A DNA stretch of 6,541 nt from CAYWVO01 sp964461835 (lineage in GTDB: Bacteria > Zixibacteria > MSB-5A5 > WJJR01 > JAJRUJ01), in contig CAYWVO010000082.1 in assembly GCA_964461835.1 (NCBI GenBank), positions 1 through 6,541 on the forward strand. The letters run 5' to 3'. The notes under the pieces were generated by a model. The model saw only the letters and a list, made by a program, of their open reading frames with translations. It was not told where the DNA came from and made no database searches. Below are positions 5,563-6,541 of the stretch, in pieces. Within the stretch, counting starts at the first letter, position 1; each line of letters begins with the position of its first letter. Made by a program: the position numbers and the translations under genes.

Positions 5563-6099
5563 CTAATCATTAGAAACTGCTTCCTTTGACGTTTGCCAGT
5601 ATGTTGACCAAAACACAACAAAGAAGAGAATCACTGATGCTACCAATAAAACTACGTCGATAATCATAATAATCCGCAGATCACAGGGAGGATAAGGTTC
5701 CTTTGAATGATAGAGCAACAGTGCAATTAATGGTATCCCCACAAAGTTGACCAAGTTACTAAGTGAAAAGGTCAAAAGGCGCATCGACGACTTAAGCCAA
5801 GAAAATCTTCGCTCTGGATGTTTTTGCCATGGAGAATCAAAATGATCCTCGAGGTAGCGACCAATGCGACCGATTGAGAGAGCTTCTGAAAGATAATTGA
5901 TAAAAAGGCCAAACGACAAAATCGGCACTACCAAAAACGCTTGGTGCCAGTGGCTATCAAAGGCTAATGTAATCAGTGCTCCTGCTACAGCTAGATTGGC
6001 AAGGTAAACATTGTGCTGAAATTTGCTCCGCTGAGCAATTTCATTTCGAAGTGCGTCGTATTCTCTATATTCGAGATCCGGCTCCATATACAATTCCAT
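5563..6099 (-). CDS. 178-aa four-helix membrane protein, unknown function
   Basis: This protein has a charged cytoplasmic-looking N-terminus (YREYDALRNEIAQR) and four hydrophobic segments at about residues 31-48, 53-72, 107-130 and 142-164. Between the second and third is a charged loop (SIGRIGRYLEDHFDSPW...ERRFSW, about 75-101). The Lr-nEI-R start, the first two helices and the rIgrIg-Yle loop recall a widespread but uncharacterised family of small bacterial membrane proteins; I know no function for it. The gene is visibly more A/T-rich than the helicase, hinting at a different origin. The start is uncertain: the ATG at 6099 has no ribosome site, and the frame stays open and protein-like upstream to about 6165 with no ATG, GTG or TTG. 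It could be co-transcribed with the partial gene upstream, 152 bp away. Confidence 0.7.
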   Translation of the reverse strand: MELYMEPDLEYREYDALRNEIAQRSKFQHNVYLANLAVAGALITLAFDSHWHQAFLVVPILSFGLFINYLSEALSIGRIGRYLEDHFDSPWQKHPERRFSWLKSSMRLLTFSLSNLVNFVGIPLIALLLYHSKEPYPPCDLRIIMIIDVVLLVASVILFFVVFWSTYWQTSKEAVSND

Positions 6100-6251
6100 G
6101 TATTTTTTGATCGACTGGCGTGCTGCTGGGCCCCGATCAGAGTTTTCAAGTGCTTCGGTTGCTATACTTCATTTTCCTCAAATTACACAAATCTCGCCCA
6201 CCCACTAACCGATGGGCACCCGCGCGACGTCGGTAGACAGTATCACCTATG
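6100..6251 (-). other. Leader of the membrane-protein gene, with possible broken start
   Basis: On the minus strand, GAGGA (6179-6175) precedes an ATG at 6172 that gives only MKYSNRST before a stop. One base shift joins it to the open, protein-like frame (IATEALENSDRGPAARQ) that runs into the membrane protein. This may be a frameshift in the true N-terminus, a sequencing error, or a short leader peptide. A weak 5-bp stem (GCCCA 6196-6200 with TGGGC 6213-6217) also lies here. No convincing promoter was found. Confidence 0.3.
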
Positions 6252-6541
6252 CTATCTCTCATTTTGTCTGCCTGTGTTTCCAGGCTCATCAGATTCATCA
6301 GTCTTCTGCTTCGGTTCTTCGCCGTCCTCCGCGGTTGCATCAAAAATCCGTTGTATTTCTTTGCGCGACTTGTCGTAAACCTTCTTCTCTGAATTCACAA
6401 TTTCCGTATAACCTTTGTCGAATTCTTTGATCAAGGCAGGCGCTATAGGTATAGTATTTCCAAGCTTTGTTATCGCTATCATGTCTGTAGCTTTGCCTAC
6501 GCCCGGTGCAACTTCTGCACGTCTTTTGGCGAAATAAGTTA
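6252..6541 (-). CDS. C-terminal end of an unidentified protein (partial)
   Basis: The frame runs in open from the window edge, so the start is missing; 95 residues are visible. They begin TYFAKRRAEVAPGVGKATD and continue MIAITKLGNTIPIAP, then a likely helix (IKEFDKGYTEIVNSEKKVY, KSRKEIQRIF) and an acidic, polar, disordered tail rich in Glu, Lys, Asp and Thr ending GRQNER. The ATG at 6482 falls within the conserved-looking APGVGKATDM stretch and has no ribosome site, so it is unlikely to be the real start. It shares strand and A/T-rich composition with the membrane-protein gene downstream. I cannot assign a family without the rest of the protein. Confidence 0.55.
   Translation of the reverse strand, partial: TYFAKRRAEVAPGVGKATDMIAITKLGNTIPIAPALIKEFDKGYTEIVNSEKKVYDKSRKEIQRIFDATAEDGEEPKQKTDESDEPGNTGRQNER

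Noticed and set aside
6146..6172. Eight-codon leader peptide MKYSNRST
   Set aside because: Not called as a gene: it has a close ribosome site but no attenuator-like codons or paired terminator structure; a frameshifted start of the next gene explains it equally well.

Overview
The window looks like an accessory stretch of chromosome, or a mobile island, from a moderately GC-rich bacterium that uses strong AAGGAGG-type ribosome binding sites. I see no marker that fixes the taxon. The intergenic spaces at both ends are full of GC-rich perfect palindromes, as in some large-genome environmental or uncultivated bacteria. No tRNA, rRNA, CRISPR array, transposase or integrase is visible.

Layout. 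Positions 1-130 are non-coding and hold two hairpin structures. Two genes on the minus strand follow: a 90-aa protein of unknown function (131-403), and a protein of about 528 aa (488-2074) with an HK97-type prohead-protease-like domain at its N-terminus and what reads as a degenerate, lysine-less DNA-ligase-type nucleotidyltransferase domain at its C-terminus. A divergent promoter region of about 200 bp (2075-2293) carries a TTGACA -35 element and a LexA/SOS-box-like palindrome. On the plus strand there is then a compact unit: an 82-aa cysteine-rich zinc-ribbon protein (2294-2542) and, 17 bp later, a Ski2/Hel308-type superfamily 2 helicase of 897 aa (2560-5253). The helicase carries an extra C-terminal winged-helix domain, and directly before that domain lies an in-frame ATG with a perfect TAAGGAGG ribosome binding site. 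Positions 5254-5562 are a gene-free cluster of palindromes. The right end (5563-6541) is visibly more A/T-rich and holds two minus-strand genes: a 178-aa four-helix membrane protein of unknown function, and the C-terminal end of an unidentified gene cut by the window edge.

How the genes may work together. The zinc ribbon and helicase almost certainly form one transcript, probably induced by DNA damage if the SOS box is real. The internal start would let the helicase gene make both the full-length enzyme and a free winged-helix protein of 131 aa. The divergent prohead-protease/ligase-like protein is phage-derived in its N-terminal half but has no capsid, portal or terminase gene beside it, so it may have been recruited to another use. 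A DNA-remodelling or anti-phage unit built from the divergent protein, zinc ribbon and helicase with its internal product is an attractive hypothesis. It rests on gene arrangement and remote motif resemblance only; I do not recognise it as a described system.
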